Assembly (NCBI RefSeq): GCF_002954775.1
Contig: NZ_PJME01000008.1
Span: 1 to 64,000 of the forward strand
Length of the DNA stretch: 64,000 nt
Source of the DNA: Streptomyces geranii
GTDB taxonomy: Bacteria > Actinomycetota > Actinomycetes > Streptomycetales > Streptomycetaceae
Direction of reading: 5' to 3'
In this document: piece by piece, positions 56,780 to 64,000 of the stretch
How positions within the stretch are numbered: the first letter of the stretch is position 1
How the letters are laid out: each line of letters starts with the position of its first letter
The notes under the pieces: model-generated
What the model was told of the DNA's origin: nothing
Database searches by the model: none
What the model saw: only the letters and a program-made list of their open reading frames with translations
Position numbers and translations under genes: made by a program

Positions 56780-58042
56780 TTACCGGTGTTCAAAGCGGGC
56801 CATAGCCGCAGCAATTGCCCCGTAGATAACGGCGATTGTGACCAGGAGAGGCACCGAGCGGCCGTCGGACGGCAGCATCAGGGCCGCCACTCCGGCCGCG
56901 CCGACGAAGGCGACGTTGAACAGGACGTCGTAGACGGAGAAGATCCGGCCGCGGAAGCCGTCGTCGACCGAGGACTGGACGATCGTGTCCGTGGCGATCT
57001 TCGAGCCCTGGGTGACGAGGCCCAGGACGAACGCCGCGATCAGCATGGGCACTTCGGTGAAGGCCAGGCCGAGCCCGGGCACCAGGACCGCCGCCGCCCC
57101 GGCGCACACCACGATCCAGCCGACCGGACCGAGCCGGCCCGCCGCCGCCGGAGTCAGCACCGCCGCGACGAAGAAGCCCGCCCCGGAGATCCCCACGGCG
57201 AGGCCCAGCAGGGCCAGCCCGTCGTCGGAGTCGTCCGACCAGGCGTACCGGCAGAGCATCAGCACCATCACCGTCAGGGCGCCGTAGCAGAACCGCATCA
57301 GCGTCATCGCGGCCAACGACCAGGCCGCCTCCCGACGCCCCGGCTCGGCGAGGTGCCGTACGCCCGCCGCCAGGCCGCGCGCGGTGCCGGTGAGGGCGGC
57401 CGTCAGCTTCGGCTGCACCAACTCGGCGTCGGGTCCGAGCAGTTCCCGGTCGAGGCGGAGGGAGGCGAGGGACGAGCAGAGGTACAGGGCCGCGCCCAGG
57501 AGGACCACCGCCGCGTCGGAGTCGGAGGCCGCGATGCGTACGACGAAGGCGAGGCCGCCGCCGGCCGTGGCGGCGAGCGTGCCGGCCGTCGGGGAGAGCG
57601 AGTTGGCGATCACCAGCCGGTCCTCGTCGACCACGCGGGGCAGGGACGCCGAGAGCCCGGCCAGGACGAAGCGGTTGACGGCGGTGACGCAGAGGGCGGA
57701 GGCGTAGAAGAGCCAGTCGGGGACCTGGCTCAGGATCAGGACGGCCGTCACGCACGCCAGCAGGGCGCGCAGCAGATTGCCGTACAGAAAGACCTGACGG
57801 CGCCGCCAGCGGTCGAGCAGGACGCCTGCGAAAGGGCCGACCAGGGAGTACGGCAGGAGCAGGACCGCCATGGCCGAGGCGATGGCGGCCGGTGAGGTCT
57901 GCTTCTCCGGTGAGAAGACGACGTACGTGGCGAGCGCGACCTGGTAGACGCCGTCGGCGCCCTGGGAGAGCAGCCGTACGGCGAGCAGGCGCCGGAAGTT
58001 CCGCAGGCGCAGGAGTACCCGCAGGTCACGTACGACAGCCAT
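56780..58042 (-). CDS. MFS transporter
   Basis: A protein of 420 residues with about twelve hydrophobic helices. Landmarks include LLAVRLLSQGADGVYQVALA, the loop 2-3 motif GVLLDRWRRRQVFLYGN (GxLaDrxGrr-like), and FRGRIFSVYDVLFNVAF late in the sequence, like the enterobactin-exporter or DHA3 type group. Substrate is unknown. The open frame runs further right, but ATG 58042 after GTGAGG begins the family N-terminus. It is next to inositol-phosphate synthase, separated by a terminator, and upstream of the LppU-like gene. Confidence 0.88.
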   Translation of the reverse strand: MAVVRDLRVLLRLRNFRRLLAVRLLSQGADGVYQVALATYVVFSPEKQTSPAAIASAMAVLLLPYSLVGPFAGVLLDRWRRRQVFLYGNLLRALLACVTAVLILSQVPDWLFYASALCVTAVNRFVLAGLSASLPRVVDEDRLVIANSLSPTAGTLAATAGGGLAFVVRIAASDSDAAVVLLGAALYLCSSLASLRLDRELLGPDAELVQPKLTAALTGTARGLAAGVRHLAEPGRREAAWSLAAMTLMRFCYGALTVMVLMLCRYAWSDDSDDGLALLGLAVGISGAGFFVAAVLTPAAAGRLGPVGWIVVCAGAAAVLVPGLGLAFTEVPMLIAAFVLGLVTQGSKIATDTIVQSSVDDGFRGRIFSVYDVLFNVAFVGAAGVAALMLPSDGRSVPLLVTIAVIYGAIAAAMARFEHR

Positions 58043-58066
58043 GGGGCACAGCCTCACATACGAGGA

Positions 58067-58095
58067 GGGTCCCCGGGCGGATGACCCGGGGACCC
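58067..58095 (-). terminator. Terminator after inositol-phosphate synthase
   Basis: GGGTCCCCGGG and CCCGGGGACCC form a perfect 11-bp stem with a 7-base loop, about 65 bases past the synthase stop. Confidence 0.75.
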
Positions 58096-58161
58096 TCGAC
58101 GGGCAGGAGCGACAAGCTTGTGGGAGCTGGACCGGCGCTGGACTCCTCTCAGCGCACGACC

Positions 58162-59244
58162 TCAGCGCTCGACTTCGCCCTTGATGAACTTCTCGACGTT
58201 GTCCCGTGCCTCGTCGTCGAAGTACTGGACCGGCGGGGACTTCATGAAGTAGCTCGACGCGGAGAGGATCGGGCCGCCGATGCCGCGGTCCTTGGCGATC
58301 TTCGCGGCGCGCACGGCGTCGATGATGACACCGGCGGAGTTCGGGGAGTCCCAGACCTCGAGCTTGTACTCCAGGTTCAGCGGGACGTCGCCGAACGCGC
58401 GGCCCTCCAGGCGGACGTAGGCCCACTTGCGGTCGTCGAGCCAGGCCACGTAGTCCGACGGGCCGATGTGGACGTTGTCGGCGCCCAGCTCGCGGTCGCG
58501 GATCTGGGAGGTGACGGCCTGCGTCTTGGAGATCTTCTTGGACTCCAGGCGCTCGCGCTCCAGCATGTTCTTGAAGTCCATGTTGCCGCCGACGTTCAGC
58601 TGCATCGTGCGGTCCAGGACCACACCCCGGTCCTCGAACAGCTTCGCCATCACCCGGTGCGTGATCGTGGCGCCGACCTGCGACTTGATGTCGTCGCCGA
58701 CGATCGGGACGCCCGCCTCGGTGAACTTGTCCGCCCACTCCTTGGTGCCGGCGATGAAGACCGGGAGGGCGTTGACGAAGGCGACCTTGGCGTCGATGGC
58801 GCACTGGGCGTAGAACTTCGCCGCGGCCTCGGAACCGACGGGCAGGTAGCAGACGAGGACGTCGACCTGCTTCTTCTTGAGGATCTTGACGACGTCGACC
58901 GGTTCGGCCTCGGACTCCTCGATGGTCTCGCGGTAGTACTTGCCGAGACCGTCGAGGGTGTGGCCACGCCGGACCTTCACACCGGTGTTCGGCACATCGC
59001 AGATCTTGATGGTGTTGTTCTCGGAGGCGCCGATGGCGTCCGCCAGGTCGAGGCCGACCTTCTTGGCGTCCACGTCGAACGCGGCGACGAACTCGATGTC
59101 CTTGACGTGGTAGTCCCCGAACTGCACATGCATGAGGCCCGGGACCCTGGACGCCGGATCGGCGTCCTTGTAGTACTCGACTCCCTGTACCAGCGACGCG
59201 GCGCAGTTGCCCACGCCGACGACGGCTACGCGAACCGAACCCAT
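58162..59244 (-). CDS. ino1: Inositol-3-phosphate synthase
   Basis: A protein of 360 residues. The NAD loop is [20 protein letters not shown], and the family motifs [26 protein letters not shown] and [15 protein letters not shown] are present, with [13 protein letters not shown] downstream. It converts glucose 6-phosphate to inositol 3-phosphate, the first step to phosphatidylinositol and mycothiol in actinobacteria. ATG 59244 opens the conserved [10 protein letters not shown]. It is 43 bp downstream of a padR gene on the same strand, so PadR control is likely. Confidence 0.95.
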   Translation of the reverse strand: MGSVRVAVVGVGNCAASLVQGVEYYKDADPASRVPGLMHVQFGDYHVKDIEFVAAFDVDAKKVGLDLADAIGASENNTIKICDVPNTGVKVRRGHTLDGLGKYYRETIEESEAEPVDVVKILKKKQVDVLVCYLPVGSEAAAKFYAQCAIDAKVAFVNALPVFIAGTKEWADKFTEAGVPIVGDDIKSQVGATITHRVMAKLFEDRGVVLDRTMQLNVGGNMDFKNMLERERLESKKISKTQAVTSQIRDRELGADNVHIGPSDYVAWLDDRKWAYVRLEGRAFGDVPLNLEYKLEVWDSPNSAGVIIDAVRAAKIAKDRGIGGPILSASSYFMKSPPVQYFDDEARDNVEKFIKGEVER

Positions 59245-59287
59245 TCGGTTGCTCCCTGTGTGTACGAGTGAGGCCCTGGCAGGGGCC

Positions 59288-59974
59288 TCACGTGGCGGTG
59301 TCGTCGGACGGACCGGTCCGGGAGTCGTCCTCCCGGGACCGGGGCAGGCCGCCCGGCGCTCCAGATGTGGTGTCCTGCGAGTCGGATTCGCCGGCCGCGG
59401 TCCCCTTGAGGTCCCGTCCGGCCCGCTCGCTCTCGATGAGCTCGTTCAGCCAGCGCACTTCGCGCTCCACGGACTCCATCCCGTGGCGCTGGAGCTCGAG
59501 GGTGTAGTCGTCGAGGCGCTCCCGCGTACGCGCCAGGGAGGCGCGCATCTTCTCCAGGCGCTCCTCCAGCCGGCTGCGGCGGCCCTCGAGCACGCGCATG
59601 CGTACATCGCGGGACGTCTGCCCGAAGAAGGCGAAGCGAGCGGCGAAGTGCTCGTCCTCGTACGCGTCCGGACCCGTCTGCGAGAGCAGCTCCTCGAAGT
59701 GCTCCTTACCTTCCGCCGTCAACCGATAGACGATCTTGGCGCGGCGCCCTGTCAGCGGAGCGGCGAGCGCGTCCTCCGACGCGCCCCCGGACTCCTCGAT
59801 CAACCAGCCGCTGGCGACCAGCGTCTTGAGGCAGGGATACAGCGTGCCGTAGCTGAAGGCGCGGAAAACACCCAGTGACGTATTGAGTCGTTTGCGCAGC
59901 TCATAGCCGTGCATCGGGGACTCGCGGAGCAGGCCCAGGATGGCGAACTCGAGGATCCCGGAACGCCGGCTCAT
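59288..59974 (-). CDS. PadR-family transcriptional regulator
   Basis: A protein of 228 residues. The winged helix (about 5-85) shows [20 protein letters not shown], then [20 protein letters not shown] and [16 protein letters not shown] long coiled helix (about 120-190) for dimerisation follows, then a polar Ser/Gly/Asp tail. ATG 59974 is preferred over 60019 because it starts the family sequence. It probably controls itself and ino1 through the 21-bp palindrome at 60035, which lies 61 bp upstream. Confidence 0.92.
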   Translation of the reverse strand: MSRRSGILEFAILGLLRESPMHGYELRKRLNTSLGVFRAFSYGTLYPCLKTLVASGWLIEESGGASEDALAAPLTGRRAKIVYRLTAEGKEHFEELLSQTGPDAYEDEHFAARFAFFGQTSRDVRMRVLEGRRSRLEERLEKMRASLARTRERLDDYTLELQRHGMESVEREVRWLNELIESERAGRDLKGTAAGESDSQDTTSGAPGGLPRSREDDSRTGPSDDTAT

Positions 59975-60034
59975 CGTCGCCTCCTGTCTTCCACGGTCCG
60001 ACCGTGACGTCTCCGGCACTGTTTATGCCGAGCT

Positions 60035-60055
60035 GATGTATCGACTCGATACATC
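60035..60055. promoter_or_regulatory. PadR-type operator
   Basis: Two perfect 9-bp arms GATGTATCG and CGATACATC with a 3-base centre. ATGTAT-ATACAT palindromes are typical PadR sites, and it lies in the padR-ino1 promoter region. Confidence 0.8.
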
Positions 60056-60357
60056 CAGACGATAGAACGGACCTGTGGATGCGACAAGAGGGGAAGTCGT
60101 GAACGGGATCACATCACCGATTCGTAGGAAGCAAGTTGCCTGATTTGGGGTGAACTTCGGAGCTAGACAGGTTTTGACGGTGCGTAGTCTGTGCGGCATG
60201 CAGTCCACCGGGAACCGAGTGACGTCTGGGGACGTCGTCGTGCTTGGTGCGGTACGGATGAATGCGAACACGGCCGCATCCGTACTTGGGGGGGACCGGA
60301 AACCAGCCGCCGTTTCCAGGCGCGCACGGGTGCGCCTGCCCAAGGAGTAGTCGTTCG

Positions 60358-63075
60358 ATGAGCGAGCACCGTCGCAAACCGCCGCAGCCGCAGGGAGGCG
60401 GACGTGCCGCGGCCCGACGCGGCCAGTCCGGTTCGTCCTCCGGCCGCCGTGCGGCACCGCGGGGCGCAACCGAGTCTCCTTCCGATTCCTACGGATCGGG
60501 TTCCTACGGGTTGGGTCCCTACGGAGCCGAAGGTGACGAGCCCCAGTTCGGAAGCCGCGCCGAGTCCCGGCGCGCCGCCCAGAGAAGTACTGGCGGACGT
60601 CGCAGAGGGGCCGAGGACGGCGGACGCCGCAGCGGCCCGAACGGGCCCGGGCGTGGCAGAGGCCGCGCGGCTGGTCCCCCGCCCGAGAAGCGTTTCATCG
60701 ACTATCCACGCGCGGGCAAGTACGGCGCGGCGCGCTGGATGCCGTCCTGGCGGCAGGTGACGGGGCTGTTCATCGGTTTCGTCGGCAGCCTGGTGGCGGT
60801 GGCCGGCATCGGCTACGCCCTGGTGGGCGTGCCGGATGTCGCCAAGGCCGCCAACGCCCAGAACAACGTCTACTACTGGGCCGACGGCAGCCAGATGGTG
60901 GCGACCGGTGGTGAGACGAACCGCCAGATCATCGGCTACGAGAAGATCCCGGCGGCGATGCGGTACGCCGTGATGTCGGCCGAGAACAAGACGTTCGAGA
61001 CCGACAGCGGCGTCGACCCCATGGGTATCGGCCGCGCCCTTTTCAACATGGCCAAGGGCGGTCAGACGCAGGGTGGTTCGACGATCACCCAGCAGTACGT
61101 GAAGAACGCCCGCCTGGACGACCAGTCGCAGACGCTCTCGCGGAAGTTCAAGGAGCTGTTCATCTCCATCAAGGTCGGCACCAATGTCTCCAAGGAGGAG
61201 ATCATGGCCGGCTATCTGAACACCGCGTACTACGGCCGTGACTCCTACGGCATCCAGGCGGCTGCCCGCTCGTACTTCAACAAGGACGCCGAGGACCTGG
61301 ACCCCAGCGAGTGCGCCTTCCTGGCCGCTGTGCTGAAGGGCGCCACGTACTACGACCCGGCCGGCAACGTCGCCGTCGACCCCGCCAACGCCACCCCCGA
61401 GAAGAACCGCAAGCGGGCCGAGGAACGGTGGAGCTGGATCCTCAGCGAGGAGGTCAAGGACGGGCGCATGACCGCCACCGAGCGCGCCAAGTACACGACC
61501 TTCCCGAAGATCCAGAGCCCGCGTTCCAACACCGCGCTGAGTGGTCAGATCGGCTACCTCGTCGACCTGGCGAAGAGTTACCTCATCAGGAACAGCGACA
61601 AGACCGGGATCACTGAGAGCCAGCTACGGCAGGGCGGCTACTCGATCAGCACGACCTTCGACAAGAAGAAGGTCCAGGAGCTGGAAAGCGCGGTCACGAA
61701 GGTCCAGAAGGCCAACATCAAACCCGACGAGCGCCCGAAGACGGACAAGTACGTTCAGTTCGGCGGAGCCTCCGTCGACCCGGCGACGGGTGCGATCAAG
61801 GCCATCTACGGCGGTGAGGACGCCACCAAGCACTTCACCAACAACGCCGACACGACCGGCGCCCAGGTGGGTTCGACGTTCAAGCCGTTCGTGCTCGCCG
61901 CCGCGATGAAGTGGGGCGTACGGGATCCTGAACTGGGGGCGACGCAGGCGCAGGACGAGCGGACCCAGGTCTCTCCGGAGAGCATCTACAGCGGCAAGAA
62001 CAAGCTCAAGATCGAGAACTACGACGACACGATCTGGAAGGACAAGGACGACAAGGAGTGGCTGCAGCGCAACGACGGCGACGAGTCGTACAACGCGCCC
62101 ACCTTCCGGATCGACCTGCGTGAGGCGATGCGGGTCTCCTCCAACTCCGCTTACGTGCAACTCGGTATGGACGTCGGCCTGGACAAGGTGAGGGAGTCCG
62201 CCACCGACGCGGGCATCCTCGACAGCAGCCTGGCCAGTGCTGAGTTCCCGTCGTTCTCGATCGGTACCTCCAGTCCGAGTGCGGTCCGCATGGCCGGCGC
62301 TTACGCGACCTTCGCAGCCAGCGGCAAGCAGAACAATCCGTACTCGGTCGAGAAGGTCACCAGCAAGGACGGCACGGTCTTCGATCACGAGAAGATCGCC
62401 GACGCCAAGCAGACGTTCACCGCCCAGGTCGCCGACAACGTCACCGACGTCCTCAAGACCGTGGTCGACGACGGTACGGGTACGGCGGCTCAGCTGACCG
62501 GCCGGGAGGTGGCCGGCAAGACCGGTACCACTGACGGCAACAAGTCGGCCTGGTTCGTCGGCTACACCCCGCAGCTGTCCACCGCGATCAGCATGTACCG
62601 GATGGACGACGACGAGACCAAGAAGAATCGCCCCTTCCTGGAGATGTACGGCACGGGCGGCCAGGAGAAGATCCACGGCGCCTCGTTCCCGGCCGAGATC
62701 TGGCACGACTACATGGAACAGGCCCTCAAGGGCCAGCCGGTGGAGAACTTCCCGACCCCCGAGCCCTACGGCGAGGTCGTCGACGAGGACCCGCTGCCGA
62801 GCCCGACTCCCTCGGTCACCGAGTCCGAGGAGGAAGTGATCCCGACACCGAGCCCGACGCCCACCGACGAGATCGAGACCACTCCGTCTCCCTCGCCGAG
62901 CGAGACCTGCGGCACCTTCGACATCAACTGCGAGGACACCGGAGGGACCGAGACGGGCGGCACCGACGAAGGCAGTACCGACGGCGGAGTGACAACGAGT
63001 CCAAGTCCGTCGGAGAGCGACGAAGACACTGACGGCAACTCGAACGGAAACGGCAGCGGAGGGATCTTCGGCTGA
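60358..63075 (+). CDS. Class A penicillin-binding protein (bifunctional)
   Basis: A protein of 905 residues. A basic, Ser/Gly/Arg-rich cytoplasmic part (about 1-135) leads to a membrane helix (about 137-160). The GT51 glycosyltransferase has SAENKTFETDSGVDPMGIGR and GGSTITQQYVKNA. The transpeptidase has STFKPFVLAA (nucleophilic Ser), SSNSAYVQLG (SxN) and GKTGTTDGN (KTG). The C-terminal about 120 residues are a Ser/Thr/Pro/Glu-rich tail. It polymerises and cross-links peptidoglycan. ATG 60358 follows AAGGAG; an open frame from 60262 lacks this. It is divergent from padR. Confidence 0.94.
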   Translation: MSEHRRKPPQPQGGGRAAARRGQSGSSSGRRAAPRGATESPSDSYGSGSYGLGPYGAEGDEPQFGSRAESRRAAQRSTGGRRRGAEDGGRRSGPNGPGRGRGRAAGPPPEKRFIDYPRAGKYGAARWMPSWRQVTGLFIGFVGSLVAVAGIGYALVGVPDVAKAANAQNNVYYWADGSQMVATGGETNRQIIGYEKIPAAMRYAVMSAENKTFETDSGVDPMGIGRALFNMAKGGQTQGGSTITQQYVKNARLDDQSQTLSRKFKELFISIKVGTNVSKEEIMAGYLNTAYYGRDSYGIQAAARSYFNKDAEDLDPSECAFLAAVLKGATYYDPAGNVAVDPANATPEKNRKRAEERWSWILSEEVKDGRMTATERAKYTTFPKIQSPRSNTALSGQIGYLVDLAKSYLIRNSDKTGITESQLRQGGYSISTTFDKKKVQELESAVTKVQKANIKPDERPKTDKYVQFGGASVDPATGAIKAIYGGEDATKHFTNNADTTGAQVGSTFKPFVLAAAMKWGVRDPELGATQAQDERTQVSPESIYSGKNKLKIENYDDTIWKDKDDKEWLQRNDGDESYNAPTFRIDLREAMRVSSNSAYVQLGMDVGLDKVRESATDAGILDSSLASAEFPSFSIGTSSPSAVRMAGAYATFAASGKQNNPYSVEKVTSKDGTVFDHEKIADAKQTFTAQVADNVTDVLKTVVDDGTGTAAQLTGREVAGKTGTTDGNKSAWFVGYTPQLSTAISMYRMDDDETKKNRPFLEMYGTGGQEKIHGASFPAEIWHDYMEQALKGQPVENFPTPEPYGEVVDEDPLPSPTPSVTESEEEVIPTPSPTPTDEIETTPSPSPSETCGTFDINCEDTGGTETGGTDEGSTDGGVTTSPSPSESDEDTDGNSNGNGSGGIFG

Positions 63076-63110
63076 CCGGACGGAGGGCCGGATCAGCGTC
63101 CGGTACCGGT

Positions 63111-63124
63111 GTTTCACGTGAAAC
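63111..63124. promoter_or_regulatory. parS site
   Basis: A perfect GTTTCACGTGAAAC in a 22-bp palindrome (63107-63128), 36 bases after the PBP stop. Confidence 0.95.
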
Positions 63125-63142
63125 ACCGATCCGATTCACGCT

Positions 63143-63156
63143 GTTTCACGTGAAAC
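63143..63156. promoter_or_regulatory. parS site
   Basis: A perfect GTTTCACGTGAAAC, 18 bp right of the previous site, completing the fourth parS doublet or cluster of the window. Confidence 0.95.
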
Positions 63157-63160
63157 ATGG

Positions 63161-63189
63161 GGCCGTCGCACCGACCAGGTGCGGCGGCC
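63161..63189 (+). terminator. Terminator after the class A PBP
   Basis: GGCCGTCGCACC and GGTGCGGCGGCC form a 12-bp stem with one wobble and a 5-base loop. Confidence 0.7.
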
Positions 63190-63228
63190 CTCGGCGTACT
63201 CCTAGGCGCGTACGGCAGGATGTGCCCC

Positions 63229-64000
63229 ATGCCCAGTGCAGAGACGACGCAAGCGAGCGTGCGCGAGCCGGACCCCGTACGGCCGACCAGGGACGACGAG
63301 ATCGCCGTGGCCGGCAGTGAGCTGATCGGCGGCCCCATCGGGCGGCGTGCCCTGCTGGGGACGTCCTGGTGGACCCCGGTACGGGTGGTCGCGCTCGTGG
63401 CGATCGGCATGTTCGCCCTCGGCCTGGTCCAGAAGGCGCCCTGCTACAACGGCGGCTGGTTCTTCGGGGCCAGTACGCAGTACACGCACGCCTGTTACTC
63501 GGACATCCCGCACCTCTACCAGGGGCGCGGATTCGCCGACGGGCTCGTGCCGTACTTCGACAAGTTCGACGGCGACATGCAGTACCTCGAATACCCGGTG
63601 CTGACCGGTGTGTTCATGGAGGTGGCCGCCTGGCTCACGCCCGCGAGCGGCACCATCCAGCACCAGGAGCAGTGGTACTGGTTCGTCAACGCCGGGATGC
63701 TGATGGCGTGCGCGGCGATCATCGCCGTATGCGTGTCCCGTACGCACGCGCGGCGCCCCTGGGACGGTCTGCTGGTCGCTCTGGCGCCCGCCTTCGCGCT
63801 CACCGCCACCATCAACTGGGACCTGCTGGCGGTCGCTCTGACGGCCGCGGCGATGCTGATGTGGTCCCGGCAGCGGCCCCTCGCCTTCGGTGTCCTGCTG
63901 GGGCTCGCCACGGCCGCCAAGCTCTATCCCTTCCTGCTGCTGGGCCCCCTGTTCGTGCTGTGCTGGCGCGCGGGGAAGTGGAAGCCGTTCGGCAAGGCCG
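63229..64000 (+). CDS. Membrane glycosyltransferase 87-like protein, truncated by window end
   Basis: ATG 63229 follows GGCAGGA; the frame is open to the window edge (about 257 residues visible). After a polar start (about 1-45) there are several helices: VVALVAIGMFALGLVQ, MLMACAAIIAVCVS, LLVALAPAFALTATI and LLLGPLFVLCW. Between the first two lies a loop with YSDIPHLYQGRGFADG and YLEYPVLTGVFMEVAAW. The D-x-Y/R-G and EYPVLTG patterns resemble GT87/DUF2029 polyprenyl-phosphate-mannose-type transferases. The reading is family-level only, because the C-terminal half is missing. An ATG at 63220 is also in frame. Confidence 0.8.
   Translation, partial: MPSAETTQASVREPDPVRPTRDDEIAVAGSELIGGPIGRRALLGTSWWTPVRVVALVAIGMFALGLVQKAPCYNGGWFFGASTQYTHACYSDIPHLYQGRGFADGLVPYFDKFDGDMQYLEYPVLTGVFMEVAAWLTPASGTIQHQEQWYWFVNAGMLMACAAIIAVCVSRTHARRPWDGLLVALAPAFALTATINWDLLAVALTAAAMLMWSRQRPLAFGVLLGLATAAKLYPFLLLGPLFVLCWRAGKWKPFGKA

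Noticed and set aside
60150-60350. 66-codon open frame upstream of the class A PBP
   Set aside because: No convincing ribosome site for either the GTG at 60150 or the ATG at 60198. The sequence is Arg/Ala/Gly-rich without family features, and it ends where the PBP ribosome site begins.

Overview
The window is a high-GC actinobacterial chromosome segment that reads as Streptomyces. The evidence is GTG and ATG starts with strong ribosome binding sites, a dnaA-oriC-dnaN core with TTGTCCACA-type DnaA boxes, and many GTTTCACGTGAAAC parS sites. The gene order also matches what I recall of the conserved Streptomyces origin region (the S. coelicolor SCO3843-SCO3902 neighbourhood). That order comes from memory, not from a search.

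Layout. 1-7.7 kb (+): a cell-wall and signalling operon, with the fhaA tail, fhaB, the PP2C phosphatase pstP, rodA, PBP2 (pbpA) and the PASTA kinase pknB. 7.8-8.9 kb (+): a probable accessory gene for an Mrr-like nuclease fused to an unrecognised N-terminal module. 9.0-13.7 kb (-): three class E sortases, with a TrpG/PabA amidotransferase and a small membrane protein between them, then a DUF881 protein. 13.8-19.6 kb: crgA (+), rhomboid protease (-), cyclophilin (-), a DUF5324 protein (+), a decayed MMPL transporter, GtrA (-), tRNA-Ala (-) and an HTH regulator (+). 19.8-24.5 kb: a second Ser/Thr kinase (+), a secreted protein (-), a DLW-39 microprotein (-), a small secreted protein (+) and tRNA-Ile (-). 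24.6-34.6 kb (-): DUF3566 gene, gyrA, gyrB, DUF721 gene, recF, gnd and dnaN, all transcribed away from the origin. 34.7-35.3 kb: oriC. 35.4-37.4 kb (-): dnaA. 37.7-43.8 kb (+): rpmH, rnpA, yidD, yidC, jag, rsmG, parA, parB. 44-46.1 kb: GNAT (+) and trxB-trxA (-). 46.3-54.4 kb (-): DUF6049 gene, murJ, a pseudokinase, sigM and its anti-sigma factor. 54.7-64 kb: cca (+), an LppU/SCO3897-like protein, an MFS protein, inositol-phosphate synthase and a PadR regulator (all -), then a class A PBP (+) and a truncated membrane glycosyltransferase (+).

How the parts work together. The window holds initiation (dnaA, oriC, dnaN, gyrase, recF) and segregation (parAB plus 11 perfect parS sites across 46 kb). 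It also holds envelope growth and division: PknB/PstP/FHA signalling, RodA, PBPs, MurJ, CrgA and YidC. Surface display is covered by the class E sortases and thiol redox by TrxAB with SigM. The pseudokinase beside murJ together with fhaA mirrors the mycobacterial MviN-FhaA control of lipid II flipping, with the parts in separate genes.

The least explained items are the Mrr-fusion gene at 7.85 kb, DnaA boxes away from oriC (14.1-14.3 kb and 41.5 kb), parS sites embedded in three coding sequences in the same reading frame, and the in-frame-deleted MMPL remnant next to a parS pair.
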